The notes beneath the pieces were generated by a model. The model had not been told where the DNA came from and did not search any database. It was given only the letters and a program-made list of their open reading frames with translations. 64,000 bases of DNA from Mycobacterium sp. 4858 (GTDB lineage: Bacteria > Actinomycetota > Actinomycetes > Mycobacteriales > Mycobacteriaceae): NCBI RefSeq assembly GCF_900240975.1, contig NZ_LT968775.1, positions 1-64,000 of the forward strand, given 5' to 3'. Both the position numbers and the translations under genes were made by a program. Positions 41,010-50,479 of the stretch are shown here, piece by piece. Each line of letters starts with the position of its first letter. The first letter of the stretch is position 1.

Positions 41010-42113
41010 GTGGACGGGGACCTGCTCGACGGACTAGAGGGCAGCGCACGCGCTGAGCGGGCGGAGCTGGTCGAGTGGCTGCTCGAGCAGGGCATCACCC
41101 CCGACGAGATCAGGGCCACGAACCCCCCGCTGCTGCTGGCGACCCGCCACCTCATGGGTGACGACGGCACCTACGTGTCCGCCCGCGAGATCAGCGAGAC
41201 CCACGGCATCGACCTGGATCTCTTGCAGCGGGTGCAGCGCGCGATCGGCCTGGCCCGGGTGGAGGACCCCGACGCGGTCGTGCACATGCGCGCCGACGGC
41301 GAAGCCGCCGCCTACGCCCAGCGTTTCGTCGAGCTCGGGCTGGACCCCGAGCAAGTGGTGCTCGTGGTCCGGGTGCTCGCCGAAGGGCTCTCACGCGCCG
41401 CCGAGGTCATGCGCTACACCGCGCTTTCGGCGATCATGCGGCCCGGCGCCACCGAGCTCGAAATCGCCAAGGCCTCAAAGGCTTTGGTGGGTGAAATCGC
41501 GCCCGAGCTCGGGCCGATGATCCAGCACATGCTGTTCATGCAGCTGCGTCACATGATGGAGACCGAAGCGGTCAACGCGGCCGAGCGCGCCGCCGGCAAA
41601 CCCCTGCCGGGTGCGCGCCAGATCACCGTCGCCTTCGCGGACCTCGTCGGCTTCACCCGGATCGGCGAAGCGGTGTCGGCGGAGGAGCTGGGGCATCTGG
41701 CCAACCGACTGGCGGTCCTGGCGCGCGACATCACCACCCCGCCGGTGCGATTCATCAAGACGATCGGCGACGCGGTGATGTTCGTCTGCCCCGACCCGCT
41801 GCCCATGCTCGACGTGGTGGTGAAGCTGGTCGAGGCCGTGGACACCGACAACGACTTCCCACGGCTGCGGGCGGGCGTGGCCTCCGGCATGGCGGTGAGC
41901 CGGGCGGGCGACTGGTTCGGCAGCCCGGTCAACGTCGCCAGCCGGGTCACCGGTGTGGCGCGTCCGGGCACCGTGCTGGCGGCGGATTCGGCCTGGGAGA
42001 CCGTTGCGGACATCGGCGAGTTCAACGGGTCGTTCGCAGGTGCGCGCCGCCTCAAGGGCATCAAGAACGAGGTCAAGCTCTTCCGTATTCGCCGGGGCGA
42101 CGGCGGGGACTGA
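41010..42113 (+). CDS. Class III adenylyl cyclase with autoinhibitory N-terminal domain (Rv1264 homolog)
   Basis: A 367-residue cytoplasmic enzyme making cAMP from ATP. Residues 1-190 are the mostly helical regulatory domain ([13 protein letters not shown]). The catalytic domain starts near 195. Metal Asp residues lie in FADLVGFT and the following KTIGDAVM. The Lys of [10 protein letters not shown] reads adenine, and the transition-state Asn/Arg pair is in [12 protein letters not shown]. In M. tuberculosis the N-terminal domain makes the enzyme pH-sensitive. GTG 41010 was chosen, near the family start; the frame is open upstream into the VNTR. The stop is followed directly by a 7-bp hairpin. 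Confidence 0.92.
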   Translation: MDGDLLDGLEGSARAERAELVEWLLEQGITPDEIRATNPPLLLATRHLMGDDGTYVSAREISETHGIDLDLLQRVQRAIGLARVEDPDAVVHMRADGEAAAYAQRFVELGLDPEQVVLVVRVLAEGLSRAAEVMRYTALSAIMRPGATELEIAKASKALVGEIAPELGPMIQHMLFMQLRHMMETEAVNAAERAAGKPLPGARQITVAFADLVGFTRIGEAVSAEELGHLANRLAVLARDITTPPVRFIKTIGDAVMFVCPDPLPMLDVVVKLVEAVDTDNDFPRLRAGVASGMAVSRAGDWFGSPVNVASRVTGVARPGTVLAADSAWETVADIGEFNGSFAGARRLKGIKNEVKLFRIRRGDGGD

Positions 42114-42131
42114 GTCGGACATCCGTCCGAC
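42114..42131. terminator. Bidirectional hairpin between adenylyl cyclase and mcr11
   Basis: GTCGGAC-ATCC-GTCCGAC is a perfect 7-bp stem with a 4-base loop, beginning one base after the cyclase stop codon. No U-run follows. It can end both the cyclase mRNA and the predicted minus-strand sRNA. Confidence 0.65.
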
Positions 42132-42249
42132 ATGGGCAGGCCCGGACGACTCTGGGGGGCGTTGGGCTCCGTCATGCGCGGGTCCTACGCGGCCGGTCTT
42201 CTACCCTGACTTCCGGCGCTTTGAATTGGTCGTTTCCGGGCCTGCTTCG
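42114..42249 (-). ncRNA. mcr11: Predicted sRNA Mcr11 homolog
   Basis: In M. tuberculosis the sRNA Mcr11 lies between Rv1264 and Rv1265, convergent to Rv1264, and is controlled by AbmR (Rv1265). The same gap here (313 bp) carries a strong minus-strand promoter (-35 TTGATA, -10 TATTTT, 17-bp spacer). It implies a start near 42249 and an end at the hairpin 42114-42131, about 130 nt. The RNA begins near CGAAGCAGGCCC. Boundaries are inferred from promoter and hairpin; sequence similarity to the M. tuberculosis RNA was not aligned. Confidence 0.6.
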
Positions 42250-42255
42250 CTACCA

Positions 42256-42284
42256 AAAATACAACGTGACGCAGGTCATATCAA
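42256..42284 (-). promoter_or_regulatory. mcr11 promoter, sigma-A type
   Basis: On the minus strand TTGATA (42284-42279) and TATTTT (42261-42256) are separated by exactly 17 bases. A CRP-like element CGTGA-N6-TCATA (42265-42280, read on plus) lies in the spacer and could allow cAMP control. The remaining 140 bp up to abmR are GC-rich and show no further clear promoter. Confidence 0.55.
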
Positions 42285-42403
42285 CGGGTTCTCCGCACTT
42301 AAACACACCTTTTCGCGGACGGCCGTTCGCGGGCCCGTCGCCCACGACGCGTGTGCCGTCGCCGGGCGGCGTTCGCCGCCGGTGAACGCTGTTCCCTAAC
42401 CCG

Positions 42404-42427
42404 TGTAACGGTGTAATCATGTAATTA
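42404..42427 (+). promoter_or_regulatory. Three 8-bp direct repeats at the abmR start
   Basis: TGTAACGG, TGTAATCA and TGTAATTA occur head to tail at 42404, 42412 and 42420. The last base of the third is the A of the abmR start codon. No ribosome-binding site is present, so the mRNA may be leaderless, or the repeats may be an operator for AbmR itself. Bases are much more AT-rich than the surroundings. Confidence 0.55.
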
Positions 42428-43011
42428 TGAAATCGCATCACACGCACGGCCGGCGCTACGGCCGCCCCGGCGGCTGGCAGCAAGCCCAACAACCCGACGC
42501 CAGCGACGCCGCGGAATGGTTCGCCGGGCGTCTGCCCGAAAGCTGGTTCGACGGCGACCCGACGGTCATCGTCGACCGCGAGGAAATCACCGTCATCGGG
42601 CGGCTGCCGGAACCGCAGGGCGCGGAGAACGAGGAGACCGGGGCCCGCGCGGAAGGACGTGCTTCCCGGTTCCGCGAGGAAACCCGTTCGGAGCGAATGC
42701 ACATCGCCGACGAGGCGCAAGATCGCTACGGGCGCAAGGTTTCCTGGGGTGTCGAGGTCGGTTCCAAAGCCGGCGCAGAACGAATCCTGTTCACTCACAT
42801 CGCGGTTCCGGTGATGACACGCTTGAAGCAACCCGAGCGGCAGGTGCTCGACACGCTGGTGGATGCCGGTGTCGCCCGGTCTCGCGCCGACGCTCTGGCG
42901 TGGTCGGTCAAGCTGGTCGGTGAACATGCCGAGGAATGGCTGGCCAAGTTGCGTAACGCCATGTCGGCGGTCGACGACTTGCGCGCGGAGGGCCCGGACC
43001 TTCAGTCGTAG
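42427..43011 (+). CDS. abmR: AbmR-like ATP-binding sRNA regulator (Rv1265 homolog)
   Basis: A 194-residue DNA-binding regulator. The N-terminus is His/Arg/Gly-rich. Residues 30-60 (AAEWFAGRLPESWFDG) and a strand DPTVIVDREEITVIGRLP form a small fold. A charged central part (RASRFREETRSERM) precedes the C-terminal helical region ERQVLDTLVDAGVARSRADA. In M. tuberculosis AbmR binds ATP and DNA and activates the adjacent sRNA Mcr11, in a cAMP-rich neighbourhood. The gene is divergent from the predicted sRNA. The identity is taken from position and sequence recall. Confidence 0.8.
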   Translation: MKSHHTHGRRYGRPGGWQQAQQPDASDAAEWFAGRLPESWFDGDPTVIVDREEITVIGRLPEPQGAENEETGARAEGRASRFREETRSERMHIADEAQDRYGRKVSWGVEVGSKAGAERILFTHIAVPVMTRLKQPERQVLDTLVDAGVARSRADALAWSVKLVGEHAEEWLAKLRNAMSAVDDLRAEGPDLQS

Positions 43012-43071
43012 GCCGGTGCCCCGGCCGCCCCGAACCGAGAAACTATGCCCCGGTTGGGGTTTGACCAGATC

Positions 43072-44791
43072 TCAGCCGCCGTAGTTGGTCCACCACGTGT
43101 GCAGGTCTTCGAGGGCGGGCGGATCCCCGTAGACGTCACAGAGCATGAGTTTGGCCTCGTTGGTCCAGATGACGTTCGGGTGGTTCTTGTAGGTTCCGCA
43201 CGCGATCGTGCCGGCGGTCACCGTGGGGGTGCTGTCGTGGTGCCAGCCATCCGGTGACTGCCCCGCTCCCGGGCAGTTCGTCAGTTGCACGGCGGCCACG
43301 TCGTCGTCGAACGCCTTCTTCAGCACGTCCTCGTCGGCGAACAGTCCATAGACGGCCCGAGACGGCCCACCCTGATTGGTGTTCTGGTCGCAGTCGACCA
43401 TGGCCAGCGCATTCACCCAGATGCTGTTCGACTTGGGGGTCGCGGGCGTGCAAGCGCCGCCGGGATACCCGGTGGGCAGCATGCCGAGCAGCTTGCTCTG
43501 CGGGTTGCCGGCCCGGGTCGTTGTCGTGGTGGTGACGGCCCTGGTGGTGCTCGACGTGGTCGAGGTGCGGTTCGCCTGCGGGTTACCGTCGTCGCCTCCC
43601 ATGACCACGACGATGCCGACGGCGGCGAGCGCAACGACAACCACCAACGCGGCGACGGCGGCGATGATGGGCCAGGGGTTGCGTCGTTTGGGTGGGGGTT
43701 GGTTCCACCCCGGTCCGCCGAATTGCGGTGGAGGGCCGCCCCAATGGGCGCTGGCTTGGTAATAGGGCGGTGTGGCCGGGGGCTGGGCGGCGGCCGGGAT
43801 GGGGCCGCTGTCGGGCCGCCAGGTCGGGGCGCTTTGCGCGGGTATCGGAGGGCGACTCCGGTGCCGGCGGCGGTGTGGGGGGAGGGGCCATGACGGTGCC
43901 CGGCAGGGTGGCTTCCTGACTGCGGCGCAGGATGGTGGCGGCGTGGTCTTGGTCGGGGTCGCTGAGCGCGTCGTGGGCGGCCAGGGCGAGGTCGCCGGCG
44001 CTCGCGTAGCGGTCCTCGGGCTTCTTGGCCATGCCGCGGCTGATCACCGCGTCGAAGCCCTTGGGAATACCCGGCCGCAGCGCGCTGGGCTGGGGTACGG
44101 GGTCCATGGTGTGGGCGGTGACCAGCGCGCCCGCGCTGCTGGACGTGTACGGCGGGGATCCCGTGAGGCATTCGTAGAGCACGCAGGCCAGGGCGTAGAT
44201 GTCGGCGCGGTAGGTGACCTCGGCGTTGGAAAACCGTTCCGGCGCCATGTATTTCCATGTTCCGACGGCGGTGCCCAGCTGGGTCAGCTTTTCGTCGGTG
44301 GTGGCGCTGGCGATCCCGAAGTCGACGAGGTAGGCGAAGTCGTCGCGGGTGATGAGGATGTTTTGCGGTTTGACGTCGCGGTGCATGACCCCGGCGGCGT
44401 GGGCGGCATCCAGCGCCGAGGCGATCTGGGTGATGATGGCCACCGCCCGCGGCGGGGACAGCGGGCCGAAGCGTTTGAGCACACCGTCCAAATCGGTGCC
44501 CTCGATCAGGCGCATCTCCAAGAACATCTGGCCGTCGATCTCGCCGTAGTCGTGGATGGGCACCACGTGCGGCTCCTGCAAACGACCGGCGGTGCGGGCT
44601 TCGCGTTTCATCCGCTCCCGAAACACCGGGTCCTTGCTGAAGGCCTCCGAGAGCAGCTTGACCGCCACCGTCCATTCCTTGACGGTGTGCTCGGCCTCGT
44701 AAACCTCGCCCATTCCACCGCGTCCAAGCAGGCGCTTCAGGTGATAAGGCCCGAAATCCGAACCCACCCGCGAGGCCTGCTCATCGCTCAT
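43072..44791 (-). CDS. pknH: PknH-like Ser/Thr kinase, frame broken after the kinase domain
   Basis: From ATG 44791, residues 1-290 are a Hanks-type kinase: GRGGMGEVYEAEH (P-loop), AVKLL (Lys), MHRDVKPQN (catalytic loop), VDFGIAS and the activation loop TQLGTAVGTWKY. After a Pro-rich stretch, the frame goes wrong. A one-base shift near 43850 (an extra base in GGG 43850-43852 of the plus strand) gives an open continuation: a Pro-rich linker, one membrane helix (NPWPIIAAVAALVVVVALAA) and about 150 extracellular residues with five Cys. The restored protein has 572 aa. The outside domain does not resemble that of M. tuberculosis PknH (626 aa). EmbR, its phospho-target, is just upstream. Pseudogene or sequence error cannot be decided here. 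Confidence 0.85.
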
Positions 44792-44948
44792 CGCCGATCC
44801 TTCACACCCAGCCACCACACCATCGCCACCCGACAATCACCGGGCGCACCGGTCAGCCGCAATTCCCTGACCCAGCAACCATGACGGTAAGCCCCCACCC
44901 GGCCCGACGCATGACAATCACCCGATTTCCCGGGCGGACGCGGTGTTG

Positions 44949-46091
44949 CTAACTCTCGCCGTCGCCGGCGATCTGAAACGTGAATTCGTAGTCGCAGATG
45001 CGGACGTGATCGCCGTCGCGCAGCGTGGCAACGGAGCGGATTCGCTCGTGTTGCACGTGGACCCCGTTGGACGATCGGAGGTCGTTGATGATGAAGCTGG
45101 TGCCCGTGTCGACGATGACGGCATGGTGGCGGCTGACTTTGGGGTTGTCGAGGACGATGTCGTTGTCGCCGAGCCGCCCGATCCGGGTTGCCGCCTCTCG
45201 CAGCGCGTAGCTGCGTCCCGAGGCCTCGTGCAGGTAGGCGATGGCCCGCTGCCCGGACGTCATCGCATGCTCTTCGAGGACCGTGACGGTGTCGACGGCG
45301 GCGGTCTTGGCGCTGCGCTTCACGTCCAGCGGTTCCTGCCGCAGTATCCGCTCGTTGAGCGACCGCAGCGTCGGCCCCGGGTCGATCCCCAGGTCGTCGG
45401 CGAGCGTGGTCTTGACCCGGCGGTAGGCGGCCAGCGCGTCCGATTGGCGGTCCGTGAGGTAGTAGGCCGTGATCAGTTGGGCCCATAGCGGTTCCCGGTA
45501 GGGGTGCTCGCCGGTCAGCGCCTCCAGCTCCGTGATCACGGCGGACGCGCGCCCGCAGGCGATTTCGGCCTCCGCCTTCGCGCCGTGGACCTGAAGTTTC
45601 TCCTCGACAAGGGAAGTCGCGAAGGTGTCGACGAACCCGAACTCGCGCAGGTCCTCGAGCACGGGCCCGCGCCATTGCGCCAAAGCGGCGGTCAGGTGCT
45701 GGCTGGCGTCTTCGAATTCGCCCCTGGCGGCCGCGTGCACGCCCGCGGTCTTCTCGGCAATGAATCGGCCCAGATCGCAAGCGTTTTCGGTGATGGTGAG
45801 CCGGTAACCAGGCGGCGCCGCGGCCAGCACCGCTCGCGGGTCGATGCCGGCCGTGCCGAGCAACTTGCGGAGGTTGGACACATAGGAATGGATGCTGGCC
45901 CGTGCCCCCGACGGGGGCGCGTCGTCCCACAGGGCGGTGATGAGCCGGTCGACCCCGACGGGGCTGTTGCGGTTCATCAGCAGCATGGCCAGCACCGCCC
46001 GCTGTTTGGGGGTGCCCAGGGCCACCGGGGTGCCGTCAACGCTCATGTCCAACGGTCCGAGCAGACCGAGTTCGAGACGCTTGTCCACCAT
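44949..46091 (-). CDS. embR: SARP-type regulator EmbR with FHA domain
   Basis: A 380-residue transcription activator of the embCAB arabinosyltransferase genes in M. tuberculosis. Residues 1-95 form the winged helix (ALGTPKQRAVLAMLLMNR), 100-245 the bacterial transcriptional activation domain (TPR-like), 285-375 the FHA domain (TRIGRLGDNDIVLD, SRHHAVI, SSNGVHV) that binds phosphothreonine of PknH. Motifs for FHA recognition (Arg, SRHH, NGV) are all present. The partner kinase gene lies 157 bp downstream in the same direction. Confidence 0.93.
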   Translation of the reverse strand: MVDKRLELGLLGPLDMSVDGTPVALGTPKQRAVLAMLLMNRNSPVGVDRLITALWDDAPPSGARASIHSYVSNLRKLLGTAGIDPRAVLAAAPPGYRLTITENACDLGRFIAEKTAGVHAAARGEFEDASQHLTAALAQWRGPVLEDLREFGFVDTFATSLVEEKLQVHGAKAEAEIACGRASAVITELEALTGEHPYREPLWAQLITAYYLTDRQSDALAAYRRVKTTLADDLGIDPGPTLRSLNERILRQEPLDVKRSAKTAAVDTVTVLEEHAMTSGQRAIAYLHEASGRSYALREAATRIGRLGDNDIVLDNPKVSRHHAVIVDTGTSFIINDLRSSNGVHVQHERIRSVATLRDGDHVRICDYEFTFQIAGDGES

Positions 46092-46132
46092 CGACTATCG
46101 GTCCTTCCGGCCCATTGTGCTTGCCATTGTGG

Positions 46133-48031
46133 CTATGCCCTTGTCATGGCGTAGTAGGCGCCCCGCCTGGCCAGCAACTCGGCGTGACTGCCCTGTTCGA
46201 CGATCCGTCCGGCCTCGACCACGACGATGCGGTCTGCCTCTCGGACCGTCGAAAGCCGGTGCGCGATAATGAAACTCGTGCGGTCGCGGCGGAGCTCCGA
46301 CATGGCGCGGGCGATGAGTGCCTCGGTTCGGGTGTCGACCGAACTGGTCGCCTCGTCGAGGATCAACAGCCGGGGCCGGGCGAGGAATGCGCGGGCGATG
46401 GTGATGAGCTGCTTCTCGCCGGCGCTGATGTTGCCGCCGCCGCCGCTGACCCGCGTCTGGTAGCCAGCTGGCAGGGTGTGCACGAACCGGTCGACGTAGG
46501 CCGCCTTCGCGGCCCGCACCACCTCATCAGCGCTGGCGTCGGGCCGCCCGTAGGCGATGTTCTCCGCGATCGTCCCATCGAAGAGCCAGGTGTCTTGCAG
46601 CACCATGCCGATCCGCGAACGCAGCGACTGCCGGCTCACGGTCGTGATATCGGTGCCGTCGACCAGGATCCGGCCGGAATCGACGTCGTAGAACCGCATC
46701 AACAGGTTCACCAGGGTGGTCTTGCCGGCCCCGGTCGGCCCGACGATCGCCACCGTGGTTCCGGGCTCGGCCACCATCGACAGGTCGTGGATCACCGGGG
46801 TGTTCGGGCGGTAACCGAAGCTGACGTGCTGAAACTCGACTCGGCCGGTGGGGGCCGCGCCGGGCAGGGCCAGGGTGGCCTCGGCGTCCGGCGATTCCTC
46901 GGGCTCGTCGAGCAGATCGAACACTCGCTCGGCGCTGGCCACCCCGGACTGCAGGGTGTTGTACATCCCAGCCACCTGGCCGAGAGGGGCATTGAACTGC
47001 CGGACGTATTGGATGAAAGCCTGGATGCCGCCGAGGGTGATGCGGCCGGTGGCCACCTGCAGGCCGCCCACCACGGCGACGGCCACGTAGCCGAGGTTGC
47101 CGATGAACCCCGTCGCGGGCGCCACGAGGCCCGAGAAGAACTGCGCGCCGAAACTCGCCTGGTAGACGTCGTCGTTGCAGTCGCGAAAGTGGCCGCGCGC
47201 CGCGGCCTGGTGGCCGAACGTCTTGACCACCGTGAAGCCGCTGTAGGTCTCCTCGATGTGGGCGTTGAGGCGACCGATGCTCGTCCACTGCGCCACGAAC
47301 AGGCGCTGTGCGCGCCGCGCGATCGCGCGTGTCGCCAGCAGGGTCAGCGGCACCGCCGCCACGGTGATCAGCGCCAGCAGCGGCGAGATGGACACCATCA
47401 TCGCGAGCACCGCCACCACGGTCAGGATCGACGTCACCAACTGGCTGATGGTCATCGACAGCGACGACTGCACGTTGTCGATGTCGTTGGTCACCCGGCT
47501 CAACAGCTCACCGCGTTGGCGCCCATCGAAGTAGGACAGCGGCAGGCGGTGGATTTTGTCCTCGACGTCCGAACGCAGCGCGACCATGGTGCGCTGCACG
47601 GTGACGTTGAGCAGCCGCGCCTGGGCCCAGATCAACAGTGCCGAAACCAGATAAAGGCCCAACGCCAGCGCCAGCGTTCGCGCCACCGCGCCGAAGTCCA
47701 CGCCTTTCCCCGGCACCACGCTCATTCCCGACAGCAGGTCGGCGAAGGTGCCCTCGCCCCGCGCGCGGGCCGCGGCGACGGCCTGCGCCTTGGTGATGCC
47801 CGCGGGGAGCTGTCGCCCGATGACGCCGTTGAACAGCAGGTCGGTGGCGTGGCCGAGGATGCGCGGGACGATGACCCCGATCACCGTACCGGTGATCCCG
47901 AGGCCGATCACCGCGACGCTGAGCCGGCGTTGTGGGGCAAGCCTTTTCGCCAGCCGGGTGGCCGACCCCCAGAAGTCACGGGACCGCCCGGCCGGTGCCG
48001 GGGCCAAACCGCGGGTGGCCGGCGCCGTCAT
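46133..48031 (-). CDS. ABC exporter half, canonical ATP site (Rv1272c homolog)
   Basis: A 632-residue fused membrane-ATPase half-transporter: six membrane helices (60-350), then the NBD. Walker [12 protein letters not shown]; signature NISAGEKQ; Walker [14 protein letters not shown]-loop IIAHRLS. Walker B Glu and H-loop His are intact, but the signature is a variant (ISAGE in place of LSGGQ). ATG 48031 overlaps the stop of the partner gene. The two halves form a heterodimer, as in M. tuberculosis Rv1272c/Rv1273c, and probably export lipids or drugs; the substrate is unknown. Confidence 0.9.
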   Translation of the reverse strand: MTAPATRGLAPAPAGRSRDFWGSATRLAKRLAPQRRLSVAVIGLGITGTVIGVIVPRILGHATDLLFNGVIGRQLPAGITKAQAVAAARARGEGTFADLLSGMSVVPGKGVDFGAVARTLALALGLYLVSALLIWAQARLLNVTVQRTMVALRSDVEDKIHRLPLSYFDGRQRGELLSRVTNDIDNVQSSLSMTISQLVTSILTVVAVLAMMVSISPLLALITVAAVPLTLLATRAIARRAQRLFVAQWTSIGRLNAHIEETYSGFTVVKTFGHQAAARGHFRDCNDDVYQASFGAQFFSGLVAPATGFIGNLGYVAVAVVGGLQVATGRITLGGIQAFIQYVRQFNAPLGQVAGMYNTLQSGVASAERVFDLLDEPEESPDAEATLALPGAAPTGRVEFQHVSFGYRPNTPVIHDLSMVAEPGTTVAIVGPTGAGKTTLVNLLMRFYDVDSGRILVDGTDITTVSRQSLRSRIGMVLQDTWLFDGTIAENIAYGRPDASADEVVRAAKAAYVDRFVHTLPAGYQTRVSGGGGNISAGEKQLITIARAFLARPRLLILDEATSSVDTRTEALIARAMSELRRDRTSFIIAHRLSTVREADRIVVVEAGRIVEQGSHAELLARRGAYYAMTRA

Positions 48032-49785
48032 GACGCGCCCCCGGCCTGGCCGGATTGCACCGCGCTCACCGACTGCGAGTCGGCGAATTCGGCGTAGGCG
48101 GGGCAGTCGGCGAGCAGCGAGTCGTGCGTGCCGCTGCCCACCAGTTTCCCGTTGTCGACAACGATCACCTGGTCGGCCTCGGCGGCGGTCGAAACGCGTT
48201 GGGTGACAACGATGACGGTGGCAGCGGCCGCTATTTGCTTCACCGACGCGCGGACCCGTGCGTCGGTGTGGACGTCGAGCGCGCCGAACGAGTCGTCGAA
48301 GAGGTAGATGGCGGGGTGGCGGATGACCGCGCGGGCGATCGCCAGTCGTTGCCGCTGACCGCCGGAGAAGTTGATGCCGCCCTGGGCCACCCGCATGCGG
48401 AGCCCGTCGTCGTGTGCGCGCACGAATCCGTCGGCGTCGGCCACCCGCAACGCTTCCCACATTTCCTCGTCGGTCGCGTCAGCCTTGCCGTAGCGGAGAT
48501 TGTCCGCGACGGTGCCGGAGAACAGATAGCCGCGCTGGGGAACCAGCCCGATCGCCGACCACAGTCGCTCGGTGTGGTAGTCGCGGACGTCGATGTCGTC
48601 GACCAACACGGCGCCGCCGGTCACGTCGTAGAGCCGGCAGATCAACGACACCAGCGTCGACTTGCCCGACCCGGTGCTGCCGACGATGGCCGTGGTGGTG
48701 CCGGGATGTGCGGTCAACGAAACATCCTGCAGCACGGGGCGATCGGCGCCCGGATAGGTGAAGGTGGCGCTGTCGAGGCGCACCACCCCGGTGATCCCGC
48801 CGGCCGGGAACACCGGCCGCTGCGGATCGGTCACCGCGGCCCGGGTGGAGAGCACCTCGGTGATCCGTTCGGCGCACACGGATGCTCGGGGCAGCACCAC
48901 CAGCGTCATCGTGGCCATCAGCACCGCCATGAGGATCTGGGTGAAGTACGCCAGGAACGCGGTCAACGAGCCGACCTGCATCTGGCCCCGATCGATGCGC
49001 AGCCCGCCGAACCAGATCAGCGCGACGCTGGACACGTTGACGGTCAACGTGGTCACCGGCAGCATCACCGCCTGCCAGTTCCCGGCGGTCAGCGCGGTGT
49101 ACGACAGCGCGGCGTTGGCGCGGGCGAACCGGTCGCGCTCATAGCGTTCACGGGCAAACGCGCGCACGACGCGGACGCCGGACAGCTGGTCGCGCATCAC
49201 CCGGTTGATGCCGTCGATCAGGCCCTGCATCCTGCGGAACAGGGGCAGCATGTGTGCCATCACCCAGTAGTTGGCCAACGCCATGATGGGAACGCTGACC
49301 AGCAGCAGCCAGGTCAGCGCGGCCTCCTGGTGGATGGCCATCAGGATTCCGCCCACGCACATGATGGGCGCGGTGACCAGCACGGTGCTCGATATCTGAA
49401 CCAGGTATTGGATCTGGCGGACGTCGTTGGTGCTCCGCGTCAACAGCGTGGGCGCGCCGAAGCGGGCGGTCTCGTGCTCGGAGAAGGTCGTGATGTGTTC
49501 GAACACCGCCGCGCGCAGGTCGCGACCGAAGCCCATCCCGGTTCGCGACCCGAAGTAGACCGCCCCGACCGCGCACAACACCTGCAGCCCGGTGACCGAG
49601 AGCATCACCATGCCGAGCCTGACAATCGTGGACGTGTCGCCCTTGGCCACGCCCTCGTCGATGATCGCGGCGTTGACCGTCGGCAGGTACAGCGACGCCA
49701 GGGTGCTGATGCCCTGAAACACCATCAGCACCGCGACCAGCCGCCGGTACGGCCGGATGTACTGGCGCAGCAGTGCCAGGAGCAT
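48028..49785 (-). CDS. ABC exporter half, degenerate ATP site (Rv1273c homolog)
   Basis: A 585-residue half-transporter: six membrane helices, then an NBD with Walker [11 protein letters not shown], signature [15 protein letters not shown], Walker [13 protein letters not shown]. The catalytic Glu is Asp and the H-loop is VTQRVS with Gln in place of His. Together with the variant signature of its partner, one of the two ATP sites should not turn over. ATG 49785 was chosen by comparison with Rv1273c (582 aa); the frame extends 104 codons further without meaning. It precedes and couples to its partner (ATGA). Confidence 0.9.
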   Translation of the reverse strand: MLLALLRQYIRPYRRLVAVLMVFQGISTLASLYLPTVNAAIIDEGVAKGDTSTIVRLGMVMLSVTGLQVLCAVGAVYFGSRTGMGFGRDLRAAVFEHITTFSEHETARFGAPTLLTRSTNDVRQIQYLVQISSTVLVTAPIMCVGGILMAIHQEAALTWLLLVSVPIMALANYWVMAHMLPLFRRMQGLIDGINRVMRDQLSGVRVVRAFARERYERDRFARANAALSYTALTAGNWQAVMLPVTTLTVNVSSVALIWFGGLRIDRGQMQVGSLTAFLAYFTQILMAVLMATMTLVVLPRASVCAERITEVLSTRAAVTDPQRPVFPAGGITGVVRLDSATFTYPGADRPVLQDVSLTAHPGTTTAIVGSTGSGKSTLVSLICRLYDVTGGAVLVDDIDVRDYHTERLWSAIGLVPQRGYLFSGTVADNLRYGKADATDEEMWEALRVADADGFVRAHDDGLRMRVAQGGINFSGGQRQRLAIARAVIRHPAIYLFDDSFGALDVHTDARVRASVKQIAAAATVIVVTQRVSTAAEADQVIVVDNGKLVGSGTHDSLLADCPAYAEFADSQSVSAVQSGQAGGAS

Positions 49786-49882
49786 TTCGTAACTGTCGCA
49801 CACGGCGCGTCCGGCGGTGTAACTGAAACGCCTGCTCAGGCGCGTCGGTGGTTGACCCGCTGAGCTGCCGCTACAGTGCATC

Positions 49883-50479
49883 GTGTGGACCGGGAGCAGG
49901 CTGAGCAAGAGCAGGGTAGCGGTGCGGCGTAACGCGAGGGCGCTCGTCGCCGCGGCGTCAGCCTTGATGGTCCTGGTGCTCACGGTGGCGGCGTGCTCCG
50001 ACTCGGGCGGCAATAAGCCAGGTGCGACGTCGTCGTCGGCGCCGGGGAACGCGGAGGGCCACCACGGCCCGATGTTCCCCCAGTGCGGGGGCATCACCGA
50101 TCAGACCGTGGCGGAACTGACGAAGGTGACGGGCCTGATCAACACCGCCCGGAACTCGGTCGGCTGCCAATGGCTGGCGGGCGGCGGCATCCTTGGTCCG
50201 CACTTCTCCTTCTCCTGGTATCGCGGCAGCCCGATCGGACGTGAACGCAAGACCGAGGAGTTGTCGCGCGCCAGCGTCGACGACATCAACATCAACGGTC
50301 ACAGCGGGTTCATCGCCATCGGCAACGAGCCGAATTTGGGGGACTCACTCTGCGAGGTGGGCATTCAATTCCAGGACGACTTCTTCGAATGGTCGATCAG
50401 CTTCAGCCAAAAGCCGTTCCCGCCGCCCTGCGACATCGCCAAGGAGCTGGCGCGTCAGTCGATTGCGAACTCGAAATGA
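49883..50479 (+). CDS. lprB: Lipoprotein LprB (DUF3558-type)
   Basis: A 198-residue lipoprotein. After a basic N-terminus, the hydrophobic stretch ends in lipobox TVAAC. The mature domain holds several Cys pairs (MFPQCGG, SVGCQW, DSLCEV, PPCDIA), consistent with disulfides outside the membrane. DUF3558-like proteins are of unknown function. GTG 49883 was chosen; a GTG at about 49919 would shorten it. Divergent from the ABC exporter (97 bp gap) and overlapping lprC by 4 bp (ATGA). Confidence 0.87.
   Translation: MWTGSRLSKSRVAVRRNARALVAAASALMVLVLTVAACSDSGGNKPGATSSSAPGNAEGHHGPMFPQCGGITDQTVAELTKVTGLINTARNSVGCQWLAGGGILGPHFSFSWYRGSPIGRERKTEELSRASVDDININGHSGFIAIGNEPNLGDSLCEVGIQFQDDFFEWSISFSQKPFPPPCDIAKELARQSIANSK

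Noticed and set aside
40774..41037. Open reading frames on both strands across the 54-bp repeats, resembling an 18-residue repeat protein
   Set aside because: They exist because the unit is a multiple of three and has no stops; no start signals, and the region is a promoter-proximal VNTR.
43413..44675. Third frame of the kinase region as a separate protein
   Set aside because: Arg/Pro-rich shadow of PknH; it does not contain the membrane helix in sense.
46115..49863. Two plus-strand frames of over 600 codons opposite the ABC exporter genes
   Set aside because: Amino acid content is typical antisense (His/Gln/Arg-rich); Walker motifs are on the minus strand.
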